Program-made: the position numbers and the translations under genes
The notes under the pieces: model-generated
What the model was told of the DNA's origin: nothing
The model's database searches: none
What the model saw: the letters and a program-made list of their open reading frames with translations, nothing else
Origin: Paracoccaceae bacterium
GTDB lineage: Bacteria; Pseudomonadota; Alphaproteobacteria; Rhodobacterales; Rhodobacteraceae
Direction of reading: 5' to 3'
Length of the DNA stretch: 43,370 nt
Assembly (NCBI GenBank): GCA_019090795.1
Contig: JAHRVG010000026.1
Span: forward strand, 1-43,370
Shown here: positions 23,544-31,119 of the stretch, piece by piece
Layout: the number at the start of each line of letters is the position of its first letter
Numbering within the stretch: position 1 is the first letter of the stretch

Positions 23544-26500
23544 ATGACAATGCGACAGTTGCCGGGTGCGGCCAGTGGCATTCTCAGCTATTTTACCCGC
23601 CACAAGACTGCGGCCAACCTGTTGCTGGTGGTCATGCTGGTGCTGGGGGTGGCCGCGACCACACAAATCCGCTCGCAGTTTTTTCCCGACGTGGTGGTTG
23701 ATAAGGTAACGGTTCGGGTCCAATGGAAAGGGGCCGGACCAGAAGATGTCGATAACACTATCGTGGCCTTGCTGGAGCCGGTTTTACTGGCGGTTGAAGG
23801 TGTAGAGAGCAGCAATTCCCGCTCGGTAGAGGGGCGGGCGACGATCACACTGGAATTTGTATCGGGCTGGGATATGGCACGGGCAGCGGATGACGTAAAG
23901 GTTGCCGTTGACAGTATTACTGACCTGCCCGAAGACGCGGATGATCCCACTGTGCGGCGCGGTGCTTGGCGGGATCGGGTTACTGACGTGGTGATTTCCG
24001 GCCCGGTTTCACCGGAACAGCTGGGGCGATTTGCCGATGAGCTGGTCACAAGGCTGTTTCGCGCTGGCATAACCCGTACCACTGTTCGCGGGGTTTCTGC
24101 GCCAGAGATTGTCGTATCGGCCCCTGAAATTGCGTTGATCCGCAATGATGTTTCCTTGCGCCAAATCGCCGATGTAATCGCGGCCGAGGCCGAGGCCGAT
24201 CCGGCGGGGGATGTGGCGGACGGCTCTGCAAGGGTGCGCACCGGTGTTGAAAAACGCACCGCCGAGGAGGTCGAGCAGATCGCTGTGCGCTCGGATAAAG
24301 ACGGTTCCAAGCTGCTGGTCGGGGATGTGGCAGAGATCACTGTCAAAGGGGCCGAGGATTCGCGGATATATTACGTGGGCGAACATCCTGCCGTGTCCAT
24401 TCGGGTGGATCGGGCTGACAAGGGCGATGCGATCAAGTTGCAACGCGCCGTGCAAAAAGTGGCGGACGAGATGCAACTGAGCCTGCCTGAAGGCGTTACC
24501 GTGCAACTGATCCGCACCCGCGCGCAGGCGATTTCGGACCGGCTGAATATTCTGGTGGATAACGGCCTGATGGGGCTGGGGCTGGTGGTGATGCTACTGT
24601 TCCTGTTCCTGAATGCGCGCACGGCGTTTTGGGTGGCGGCGGGCATTCCCGTGGCCATGTTTGCGGCAATTGCCCTGATGTATGCCGCGGGCCTGACCAT
24701 CAATATGGTATCGCTGTTTGGCCTGATAATTACCCTCGGGATTGTGGTTGATGATGCCATTGTTGTTGGGGAACACGCCGATTACCGCGCCCGCCGTCTG
24801 GGGGAAAGCCCGGTGAATGCTGCCGAAAATGCGGCGCGGCGCATGGCTCCGCCAGTGTTTTCTGCCACCATCACCACAGTGATTGCTTTTTCCGCGCTGA
24901 TCGCGATTGGCGGACGGTTTGGTAGCCTAATTGCCGATATTCCTTTTACCGTGATTGTGGTGCTGCTGGCATCGCTGATCGAGTGCTTTATCATTCTGCC
25001 CAACCACATGAGCCACGCGCTGGCGACCGTGGGGCAGCGGCGCTGGTATGACGCGCCGAGCCATTATTTTAACATCGGTTTCAGCTGGTTTCGCAGCGGG
25101 ATTTTCCGCGGGCTGATGAAATGGGTACTGGTGTTTCGCTATCCGGTACTGGCCACAGTTTTTCTGGCATTGGCCAGCCAGATGGCGCTATTTATGCAGG
25201 GAGAGGTTCATTGGCGGTTTTTCGATGCGCCAGAGCGCTCGTCGATTTCCGGAAACATCGCCATGTTTGCCGGGGCCGAGCGAGAGGACACCCACGACAT
25301 GGTGCGCGAATTGCAGCGTGCGGTGACGGATACAGCCAAAACTTATGAGGATGAATACGGCGTCAACCCCGTGACCTTTGTCCTGGCCGAGGTCGGGGGC
25401 AATACGGGGCGCGGTATTGCAGGGACGGATACCAAGGACAAAAACCTGTTGGGATCTATCGCTATCGAGCTGGTGGATGCTGACGCTATCGAGCTGGTGG
25501 ATGCTGACAGCCGCCCCTACAGTGCCCTTGCTGTACTGGGTGACATTCAGGATTCAGTGCAAAAGCATCCCAAAGTAGAAATCGTAACCTTCCGCCGTTG
25601 GTTCTCGGGCCCCGGCGGTGACACATTGGATGTGCAGATATTCGGGGCCAATGCCACGACGCTCAAGGCGGCGGCTGAAGCCTTGAAAATTGCCGTGGAG
25701 CAATATCCCGAAGTGTCGGGCGTGCAGGATAATCTGCCCTATGACAAGAAGGAGTTGGTGCTGGAGCTGACCGCTCAGGGGCAGGCGTTGGGCTTTACTA
25801 TTGATGGCATCGGGCGCGAATTGCGGCACCGCCTGAACGGGATTGAGGCTGCCTCTTTTCCGGTCGGTGCGCGTACTGCCAAAATCACGGTGCGCCTGCC
25901 CGAGGCGGAACTGAAATCGGACTTTCTTGATACAACGCGCTTGCGCAGTTCATCGGGGGCTTATGTGGCGTTGTCCGATATTGTGACGGTGAAAACGCAG
26001 TTGGGGTTCTCGGTGGTGTTGCGGGAAAACGGTATTCCGCTGATCTCGGTGAACGGCGAGATTGCACAGGAAGATCCCGCCCGCGCCAAGCTGATTGAGG
26101 ATGACATTCGCGAAAACATCCTGCCCCGCATTGCCGCAGAAATGGGGGTTGAATGGCGTATGGCGGGGTTATCGGAACAAGAGGATGAGTTCCTGAGCGA
26201 CGCGTTGCTTGGCTTTATGCTGTGCCTTTTGGGGATTTATCTGACCCTGACATGGATTTTCGCCAGCTGGACCCGACCCATCGTGGTGATGGCGGTGATT
26301 CCATTTGGCCTGATCGGCACCATCTACGGCCATTATGTCTGGGAGGTTCCCCTGTCGATGTTCTCTGTGGTGGGGCTGATCGGCATGAGCGGGATTATCA
26401 TTAACGACAGCATCGTACTGGTGACAACAATTGACGAATATGCCGAGAGTCGAGGGCTGTTTCCGGCGATTATAGATGCGACTTGCGATCGGTTGCGCCC

Positions 26501-26963
26501 GGTTTTGCTGACCACATTGACCACTGTTCTTGGGCTGTTGCCGCTGCTTTATGAAACCTCGCGTCAAGCGCTGTTCCTAAAGCCCACGGTGATTACACTG
26601 TGCTACGGGCTGGGCGTTGGGCTGTTTGTGGTGCTGCTGGTGGTGCCATCGCTGGTGGTGGTGCAAAAGGATTTTGCCAGGCTGTTCACAGCCTATCGCC
26701 GTGGCATGCTGGGGGCGCGCATGACCCGCGCCCATCGCAGCGTTTTTGCGCTGGCAACGCTGGCCAGCGCCGGTTTGCTGGCAGCCACGGTTGGCTATTT
26801 ACTGGTGCAAGGTGCGCTGGCGCCATGGCTCGCTGCACTGCCCGGCGTTGCAGTGTTGCCTCCAGCAGCGGTGGCACTGGCAGCGCTGTTTGTTGGTCTC
26901 ATTTCCATAGCTGTGCTATCGCTGTTGGTGGCAGCATTTTTCAAACGGGGCAGGGAAGTTTAA
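23544..26963 (+). CDS. RND multidrug efflux transporter, HAE1/AcrB-like
   Basis: 1139 residues; GGGGAG precedes the ATG. TM1 at about 20-38; the TM4 proton relay is GIVVDDAIVVGE with Asp403 and Asp404; the docking and porter domains lie in the two large loops. The second half has GMSGIIINDSIVL in TM10, where Asn stands in place of the AcrB Lys. A proton-driven drug or solvent exporter of the inner membrane. A perfect 24-base tandem duplication encodes AIELVDAD twice near residue 640. The protein is about 100 residues longer than AcrB-type pumps because of a C-terminal tail with two more hydrophobic segments. It overlaps the convergent dsbD-like gene by four bases. Confidence 0.93.
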   Translation: MTMRQLPGAASGILSYFTRHKTAANLLLVVMLVLGVAATTQIRSQFFPDVVVDKVTVRVQWKGAGPEDVDNTIVALLEPVLLAVEGVESSNSRSVEGRATITLEFVSGWDMARAADDVKVAVDSITDLPEDADDPTVRRGAWRDRVTDVVISGPVSPEQLGRFADELVTRLFRAGITRTTVRGVSAPEIVVSAPEIALIRNDVSLRQIADVIAAEAEADPAGDVADGSARVRTGVEKRTAEEVEQIAVRSDKDGSKLLVGDVAEITVKGAEDSRIYYVGEHPAVSIRVDRADKGDAIKLQRAVQKVADEMQLSLPEGVTVQLIRTRAQAISDRLNILVDNGLMGLGLVVMLLFLFLNARTAFWVAAGIPVAMFAAIALMYAAGLTINMVSLFGLIITLGIVVDDAIVVGEHADYRARRLGESPVNAAENAARRMAPPVFSATITTVIAFSALIAIGGRFGSLIADIPFTVIVVLLASLIECFIILPNHMSHALATVGQRRWYDAPSHYFNIGFSWFRSGIFRGLMKWVLVFRYPVLATVFLALASQMALFMQGEVHWRFFDAPERSSISGNIAMFAGAEREDTHDMVRELQRAVTDTAKTYEDEYGVNPVTFVLAEVGGNTGRGIAGTDTKDKNLLGSIAIELVDADAIELVDADSRPYSALAVLGDIQDSVQKHPKVEIVTFRRWFSGPGGDTLDVQIFGANATTLKAAAEALKIAVEQYPEVSGVQDNLPYDKKELVLELTAQGQALGFTIDGIGRELRHRLNGIEAASFPVGARTAKITVRLPEAELKSDFLDTTRLRSSSGAYVALSDIVTVKTQLGFSVVLRENGIPLISVNGEIAQEDPARAKLIEDDIRENILPRIAAEMGVEWRMAGLSEQEDEFLSDALLGFMLCLLGIYLTLTWIFASWTRPIVVMAVIPFGLIGTIYGHYVWEVPLSMFSVVGLIGMSGIIINDSIVLVTTIDEYAESRGLFPAIIDATCDRLRPVLLTTLTTVLGLLPLLYETSRQALFLKPTVITLCYGLGVGLFVVLLVVPSLVVVQKDFARLFTAYRRGMLGARMTRAHRSVFALATLASAGLLAATVGYLLVQGALAPWLAALPGVAVLPPAAVALAALFVGLISIAVLSLLVAAFFKRGREV
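25461..25508 (+). repeat. Perfect 24-base tandem duplication inside the RND pump gene
   Basis: Copies at 25461-25484 and 25485-25508 are identical; each encodes AIELVDAD, so the frame is kept and the protein gains eight residues (SIAIELVDADAIELVDADSRP). Full identity at the DNA level, with wobble positions, suggests a recent event. Confidence 0.95.
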
Positions 26964-27769
26964 CCCTTGCACCCGCGAATTTCGACGGTCTTTTCCCCGC
27001 CCAGCAAGGTCAGGCGCAGCTTACTGCGATCCAGTGCCAGTGGCGCGTCGCCGAAAGCAAAAAGGTCGGTCTCGGTGGTGAGCGTATTGCCCGTAACCGC
27101 GGTTATGCCATTGTCCGCCCAAACATCCCGGTTTGGGTATTCCAGAACGGTCAGGGCAGTGGCGGTCACTTGCCGGTTCAGTGTAACAACCGAGGTAATG
27201 CGAAAGCCGCCTTTGATCGGCTTGATGGCGCAACGGGCCGATTTCACCCCGCCACTGCGTGCCGCAACAGGCCCCGCCGCGAGGGCTGTTTGAATGATGG
27301 ATCGCTGGCCATTGTCATTCTGCTCCAAGGAGGCAGAAAATGCAGCGGTTGCAGGAATGCAAACATCCGAACAGATGCCGAATTCGATTTTGCCTTTGAT
27401 TTTGACTGGCTCTTTGGCGTCTTTTGCCCTCATTTCTATGGGCAGCACCAGCTCGTCTTTAAAGCCAATGGTGCGGATTCCGTCTTGCAGGTACACATTT
27501 GGCGCGGGCCAGTGATAGGCAACGCCTTGCAGGTTTTTCGAACCACTCCATTGAAACTGTGGCGCAATACCGTTGCCACCAGGTGCGCGCCAATAGGTCT
27601 TCCAGCCTTCCTTGAGCCGAATTCGCAGCGCCGTCATATGGGTTCCACGCTTTGTGCGATACCCTGGCAGGAATTCCAGAGCAGCAACCCCCTGAACATT
27701 GTATTCCTGCGCCACAGCGGGCAGGGGGGCAAGCAGAGTCGCGGCAAGCAAAAGGAAAATCGGTTTCAT
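26960..27769 (-). CDS. DsbD N-terminal-domain-like periplasmic protein
   Basis: 269 residues. A signal peptide is visible (MKPIFLLLAATLLAPLPAVAQ, cleavage after AVA). LKEGWKTYWRAPGGNGIAPQFQW is the typical opening of the DsbD alpha domain (DsbC/D family, also called the 'protein-disulfide reductase DsbD domain'). GICSDVCIP holds the redox cysteine pair CSDVC; a third Cys stands in SARCAI. No membrane helices follow, so it is a single soluble periplasmic domain, unlike full DsbD. Reductant donation in the periplasm is likely but inferred. It is alone and convergent with the RND gene. Confidence 0.85.
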   Translation of the reverse strand: MKPIFLLLAATLLAPLPAVAQEYNVQGVAALEFLPGYRTKRGTHMTALRIRLKEGWKTYWRAPGGNGIAPQFQWSGSKNLQGVAYHWPAPNVYLQDGIRTIGFKDELVLPIEMRAKDAKEPVKIKGKIEFGICSDVCIPATAAFSASLEQNDNGQRSIIQTALAAGPVAARSGGVKSARCAIKPIKGGFRITSVVTLNRQVTATALTVLEYPNRDVWADNGITAVTGNTLTTETDLFAFGDAPLALDRSKLRLTLLGGEKTVEIRGCKG

Positions 27770-27899
27770 CAGGGTACCTTTTCAGTTGCCGGTAAGATAC
27801 GCGGCTTTTGCAAAAGGGAAAGTCACTTTTCAGCGAGAGATGTGACAATAAATCATTCTTGAGCTTGCAACATTGCTGCAACAAGCCCATGTCTATTTT

Positions 27900-28475
27900 A
27901 TGGAAACTGATAAAACCTTACCTCACCTTGATGGAAAGCTGTTGATTGCCATGCCGTCGATGGGTGACCCGCGATTTGAGAAGACGGTGATTTACATTTG
28001 CGCCCACTCTGACGACGGGGCGATGGGGTTGATTGTCAATAAGCCCGCCAAGGATTTGAAGTTTGACGACCTGCTGGAGCAGCTGAAAATCAAATCCGAT
28101 CGCCCGATTGAGGGTGTGGATGTGTTTTACGGCGGACCCGTGGAATATGGTCGTGGTTTTGTGCTGCACTCGCAGGATTATGACACCAAGGATTCAACCC
28201 TGAGCGTGAACGATGAATTCGGCATGACTGCGACGCTTGATATTCTGGAAGATATTTCCAACGGCGAAGGGCCGGATGCCTGCCTGCTGGCACTGGGTTA
28301 TGCCGGATGGGGGCCGGGGCAGCTAGAGGGCGAAATCCGCGCCAACGGCTGGTTGACCTGTGATGCGGATCAAGAACTGGTTTTTTCCAAAGATCCCAAA
28401 GGCAAATGGCTGGCGGCGCTGGAAACGCTGGGTATTGATCCAAGGATGTTGTCGGCCGCAGGCGGCAGCGCTTAA
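27900..28475 (+). CDS. YqgE/AlgH family protein
   Basis: 191 residues from the ATG at 27900 (METDKTLPHLDGKLLIAMPSMGDPRFEKTVIYICAHSD). A TTG nine codons upstream (27873) is possible; neither has a clear Shine-Dalgarno site. GAMGLIVNKPAKDLKFDDLL, VFYGGPVEYGRGFVLH and LGYAGWGPGQLEGEI are the three conserved blocks of the family. AlgH has been called a regulator of alginate genes but its real role is unclear; other members are widely conserved and cytosolic. The gene stands alone. Confidence 0.93.
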   Translation: METDKTLPHLDGKLLIAMPSMGDPRFEKTVIYICAHSDDGAMGLIVNKPAKDLKFDDLLEQLKIKSDRPIEGVDVFYGGPVEYGRGFVLHSQDYDTKDSTLSVNDEFGMTATLDILEDISNGEGPDACLLALGYAGWGPGQLEGEIRANGWLTCDADQELVFSKDPKGKWLAALETLGIDPRMLSAAGGSA

Positions 28476-28588
28476 GCTGAAATGACCAATAGTTGCCGCA
28501 GCACGAACCATTCCTCTGGCTGTGACCGAGCGGTTGCAGGAAAATCGGGCGGAGCCGCGATCCTATAACCACCAGAGATTGGATTCCT

Positions 28589-29476
28589 TCAAACTGGCGC
28601 CTCAGCCAGCCTGCGCAACCACCGCGCTACTTTTTCGATGCCGCGGGTGTTTTGGCCGTTGCCGCGCTGGCGCAGGAAATAAGTAGCCTTCAGGTGATGT
28701 GGTGTGTCAAATACCTCGACCAATTCGCCCGTTTCCAGATGGGCGTCGATAAACGGACGCCGTCCCAGAAAAATGCCATCTCCGCGCAGGGCTGCATCAA
28801 TTGCAAACAGCGAACTATCCGCTGAAAGGCCGCGGGGTACACGCAGCGGATCCAGATGATAGGTGCGAAACCAACGGTGCCAATCGTCATCATAACCAAG
28901 GATATGGATCAGGTTGAAATTCAGGATATCCGGCGCATGGAGCGGCGGATTGTTCTTTAGGTATCGCGGCGCGGCAACCGGCGTGATAGCCGAGGTCAGC
29001 AACGGGGTTATCCCTGGCATCGGCTCGGTCTTTGCCGATACAAATATCTCCAGATCGGTACTACTCGGTGTATTGGTTTCGCCCTCTCGTTCCAGCGTGC
29101 GAATATGCAGGTTGATCTCTGGGAATGCCCTTTGAAACGCGCGGATTTGGGGGGCCAACCACAGCGATGCCACGCTAGAGGTGCAGCGGATGGTCACCAC
29201 CTGATCGGGACGGGTGCCAAACAGCTGATCGGTGACATTATCCAGCCGTTCCAGCGCTTCCTGCACCGTTTCCAGATAGGCTCGCCCACTGACTGTCAGA
29301 GAAATGCGCCGGTGCGCGCGCACGAACAGTGCATCGCCGAGATATTCCTCTAGCTGGCGAATTTGCTGGCTGACAGCGGCTTGGGTGATGTTCAGTTCAT
29401 CCGCGGCCAGAGAGAAGCTGAGCTTGCGGCCAGCGGCCTCGAATGTGCGCAGTGCGTTCAGGCGGGGGCGTCGCAT
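28589..29476 (-). CDS. LysR-family regulator, GcvA-like
   Basis: 295 residues. The DNA-binding start RRPRLNALRTFEAAGRKLSFSLAADELNITQAAVSQQIRQLEEYLG is that of the GcvA/AmpR-type LysR group. The effector domain ends with YFLRQRGNGQNTRGIEKVARWLRRL. It is divergent from the mttB-type gene; the palindrome ATAAGTA-T-TACTTAT lies 16 bases from its start, so it very likely regulates itself and the methyltransferase-flavoprotein unit. Effector unknown; glycine betaine-type amines or downstream metabolites are guesses from the neighbours. Confidence 0.92.
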   Translation of the reverse strand: MRRPRLNALRTFEAAGRKLSFSLAADELNITQAAVSQQIRQLEEYLGDALFVRAHRRISLTVSGRAYLETVQEALERLDNVTDQLFGTRPDQVVTIRCTSSVASLWLAPQIRAFQRAFPEINLHIRTLEREGETNTPSSTDLEIFVSAKTEPMPGITPLLTSAITPVAAPRYLKNNPPLHAPDILNFNLIHILGYDDDWHRWFRTYHLDPLRVPRGLSADSSLFAIDAALRGDGIFLGRRPFIDAHLETGELVEVFDTPHHLKATYFLRQRGNGQNTRGIEKVARWLRRLAEAPV

Positions 29477-29491
29477 ATCTGTCGCCTTTGA

Positions 29492-29506
29492 ATAAGTATT
29501 ACTTAT
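29492..29506. promoter_or_regulatory. Perfect LysR-box palindrome
   Basis: ATAAGTA-T-TACTTAT is a perfect 15-base palindrome that contains T-N11-A, the LysR-type core. It lies between the GcvA-like gene and the mttB-like gene, 16 bases upstream of the regulator's ATG and about 87 bases upstream of the mttB start. Confidence 0.65.
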
Positions 29507-29539
29507 GTTTAGTGGCAGAAAACATTGTTTGTAGCAAGT

Positions 29540-29570
29540 CGGTTTCCTATCTAATTTGGGCCGGAAACCG
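29540..29570 (+). promoter_or_regulatory. Inverted repeat in the leader of the mttB-like gene
   Basis: CGGTTTCC (29540-29547) pairs with GGAAACCG (29563-29570), eight perfect bases around a 15-base loop, ending 22 bases before the mttB ATG. It may be a second operator or an mRNA hairpin near the ribosome site AAGGG (29581-29585). No T run follows, so it is not an intrinsic terminator. Confidence 0.4.
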
Positions 29571-29592
29571 GAGCTTTCTCAAGGGCTGTACC

Positions 29593-31119
29593 ATGAATTA
29601 TTTTTCGTTTCTGACGGCGGATGAAATAGAGTATGTCCACCAATCCTCGCTGGAAATACTGGAGGAAACCGGCCTGATTGTTCGTAATGAAAAGGCTCGC
29701 AACCGATTTGCCGAACACGGCGCGCTCGTCGATCCTGAAACGGAAATTGTGCGTATTCCGGCGCATATCGTTGAAAAATATCGAAAAATGGTACCGCCAA
29801 CCATCACCCTGCGGGGCCGCGATCCGGCCTATGATATTACATTTCCGCGCAAGCTGCCGGTGATTGCTACCGCCAGTTCCGCCCCTGATATTGTCGATCC
29901 GGTGACAGGCATTTGCCGCCGCTCTACGTCCGAAGATATCGCGCGAATAGCCCATGTGGTGAATGAATGCGAGGGCTTTGATGTGTTCTCGATTTCCACG
30001 CTGGCCGATGACGCACCCAGGGACCAGTTCAGCCTGACGCGGTTTTATACGGCACTGAAAAATTGTGTGAAACCGGTGCGCACTTCGGTCTATGATATTC
30101 ACGAGGCCAAGCAGGTTATTAAGTTGGGAGAGTTGATCGCCGGATCGAAAGAGGCGTTTTGGGAGCGCCCCTTCATCAACTTTGGCTATTGCGCCGCCGT
30201 GTCGCCACTGACGCTGGATTTTGATAGTACAGATACGATGATGTATTTCGCCGAAAACGGCATTACCGCTTACGGCACCATCGCGCCAATGGGGGGGCTC
30301 AGCACACCGTTGTCCTTGCCCGGCATGCTGGTGATCCAGAACGCCGAATGGCTGGCGGTTGCCACACTGGCGCAAATGACCAAACCGGGCACCGCGCATA
30401 TCTACAACTTTCTGCCGGTATTTGCCGACATGCGCGACGGGGCCTATGCGCCCGGAGCGATTGAGATCGGCATGATGAATTCTGCCGTCTGCCAGATGGC
30501 GCGGTTCTATAATGTGCCTTCGGGGGGGTATCTGGGGCTGACAAATTCCAAGGTTGCCGATGCGCAATCGGGATTTGAAAAAGGTATGTCGCCGCTGATG
30601 GGTGCCCTGTCGGGCGCGGATTTTATCGTCATGGGCGGCTTGCAAGATGCGCTGATGTCGTTTGATTTTGGCCAGTTGATGATTGATAATGAGATCGCCC
30701 GCATGGTTAAGCGGGTGCGCGGCGGTTTCGGTTTTTCCAAAGAAGCAGCAAGCGTGCAGGAAATCAAGGATACCGGGCCTGCTGGCATGTTTGCCGATAA
30801 TCCGGCCACCTTGGAGCGGATGCACACAGCGACATTCATGCCGGATCTGGCAGACCGGAACCTGCGCGAGAAATGGGAGCTGGAAGGCTCTTCTACCATC
30901 CATCAACGGGCGATGAACAAGGCGCTTGAAATCCTCTCGACCCCCAATGCAGTGGCCTTTGGTAAAACTATAGATGAGCGGATCAGGGCAGAGTTTGAAG
31001 GTTTGGTGAAGGGGGACAGCAAGTTGCCGGAAGGCTGGGAACGTTTTGAGGTTGGCGCGCCAGCACCCAACCGTGAACGCCGTGTAAACCGACGCAGGAA
31101 AAGGGGGCAACTGTCATGA
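29593..31119 (+). CDS. MttB-family methyltransferase (COG5598), non-pyrrolysine type
   Basis: 508 residues from the ATG at 29593 (MNYFSFLTADEIEYVHQSSLEILEETGLIV), preceded by AAGGG; the frame is open 50 codons upstream but through the promoter. The TIM-barrel family of trimethylamine methyltransferases; there is no in-frame TAG, so no pyrrolysine, as in MtgB-type betaine demethylases. The family moves a methyl group from a quaternary or tertiary amine to a corrinoid protein, but no corrinoid protein or activator is nearby. Its stop overlaps the flavoprotein start (ATGA), so the two are one unit. Substrate unknown; betaine, carnitine-like or methylproline-type amines are possible. Confidence 0.85.
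   Translation: MNYFSFLTADEIEYVHQSSLEILEETGLIVRNEKARNRFAEHGALVDPETEIVRIPAHIVEKYRKMVPPTITLRGRDPAYDITFPRKLPVIATASSAPDIVDPVTGICRRSTSEDIARIAHVVNECEGFDVFSISTLADDAPRDQFSLTRFYTALKNCVKPVRTSVYDIHEAKQVIKLGELIAGSKEAFWERPFINFGYCAAVSPLTLDFDSTDTMMYFAENGITAYGTIAPMGGLSTPLSLPGMLVIQNAEWLAVATLAQMTKPGTAHIYNFLPVFADMRDGAYAPGAIEIGMMNSAVCQMARFYNVPSGGYLGLTNSKVADAQSGFEKGMSPLMGALSGADFIVMGGLQDALMSFDFGQLMIDNEIARMVKRVRGGFGFSKEAASVQEIKDTGPAGMFADNPATLERMHTATFMPDLADRNLREKWELEGSSTIHQRAMNKALEILSTPNAVAFGKTIDERIRAEFEGLVKGDSKLPEGWERFEVGAPAPNRERRVNRRRKRGQLS

Noticed and set aside
26600-27862. 420-codon plus-strand frame across the RND end and the dsbD-like gene
   Set aside because: It runs over two well-supported genes in wrong frames, and its product shows no domain. 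The real genes there are the RND pump and the minus-strand DsbD-like protein.
29551-31110. Long open frame of 519 codons on the minus strand opposite the mttB-like gene
   Set aside because: It is the mirror of a gene with clear family identity, its protein is rich in His/Arg/Gln without a known pattern, and it has no ribosome site. Codon bias of a GC-rich gene creates such shadows.
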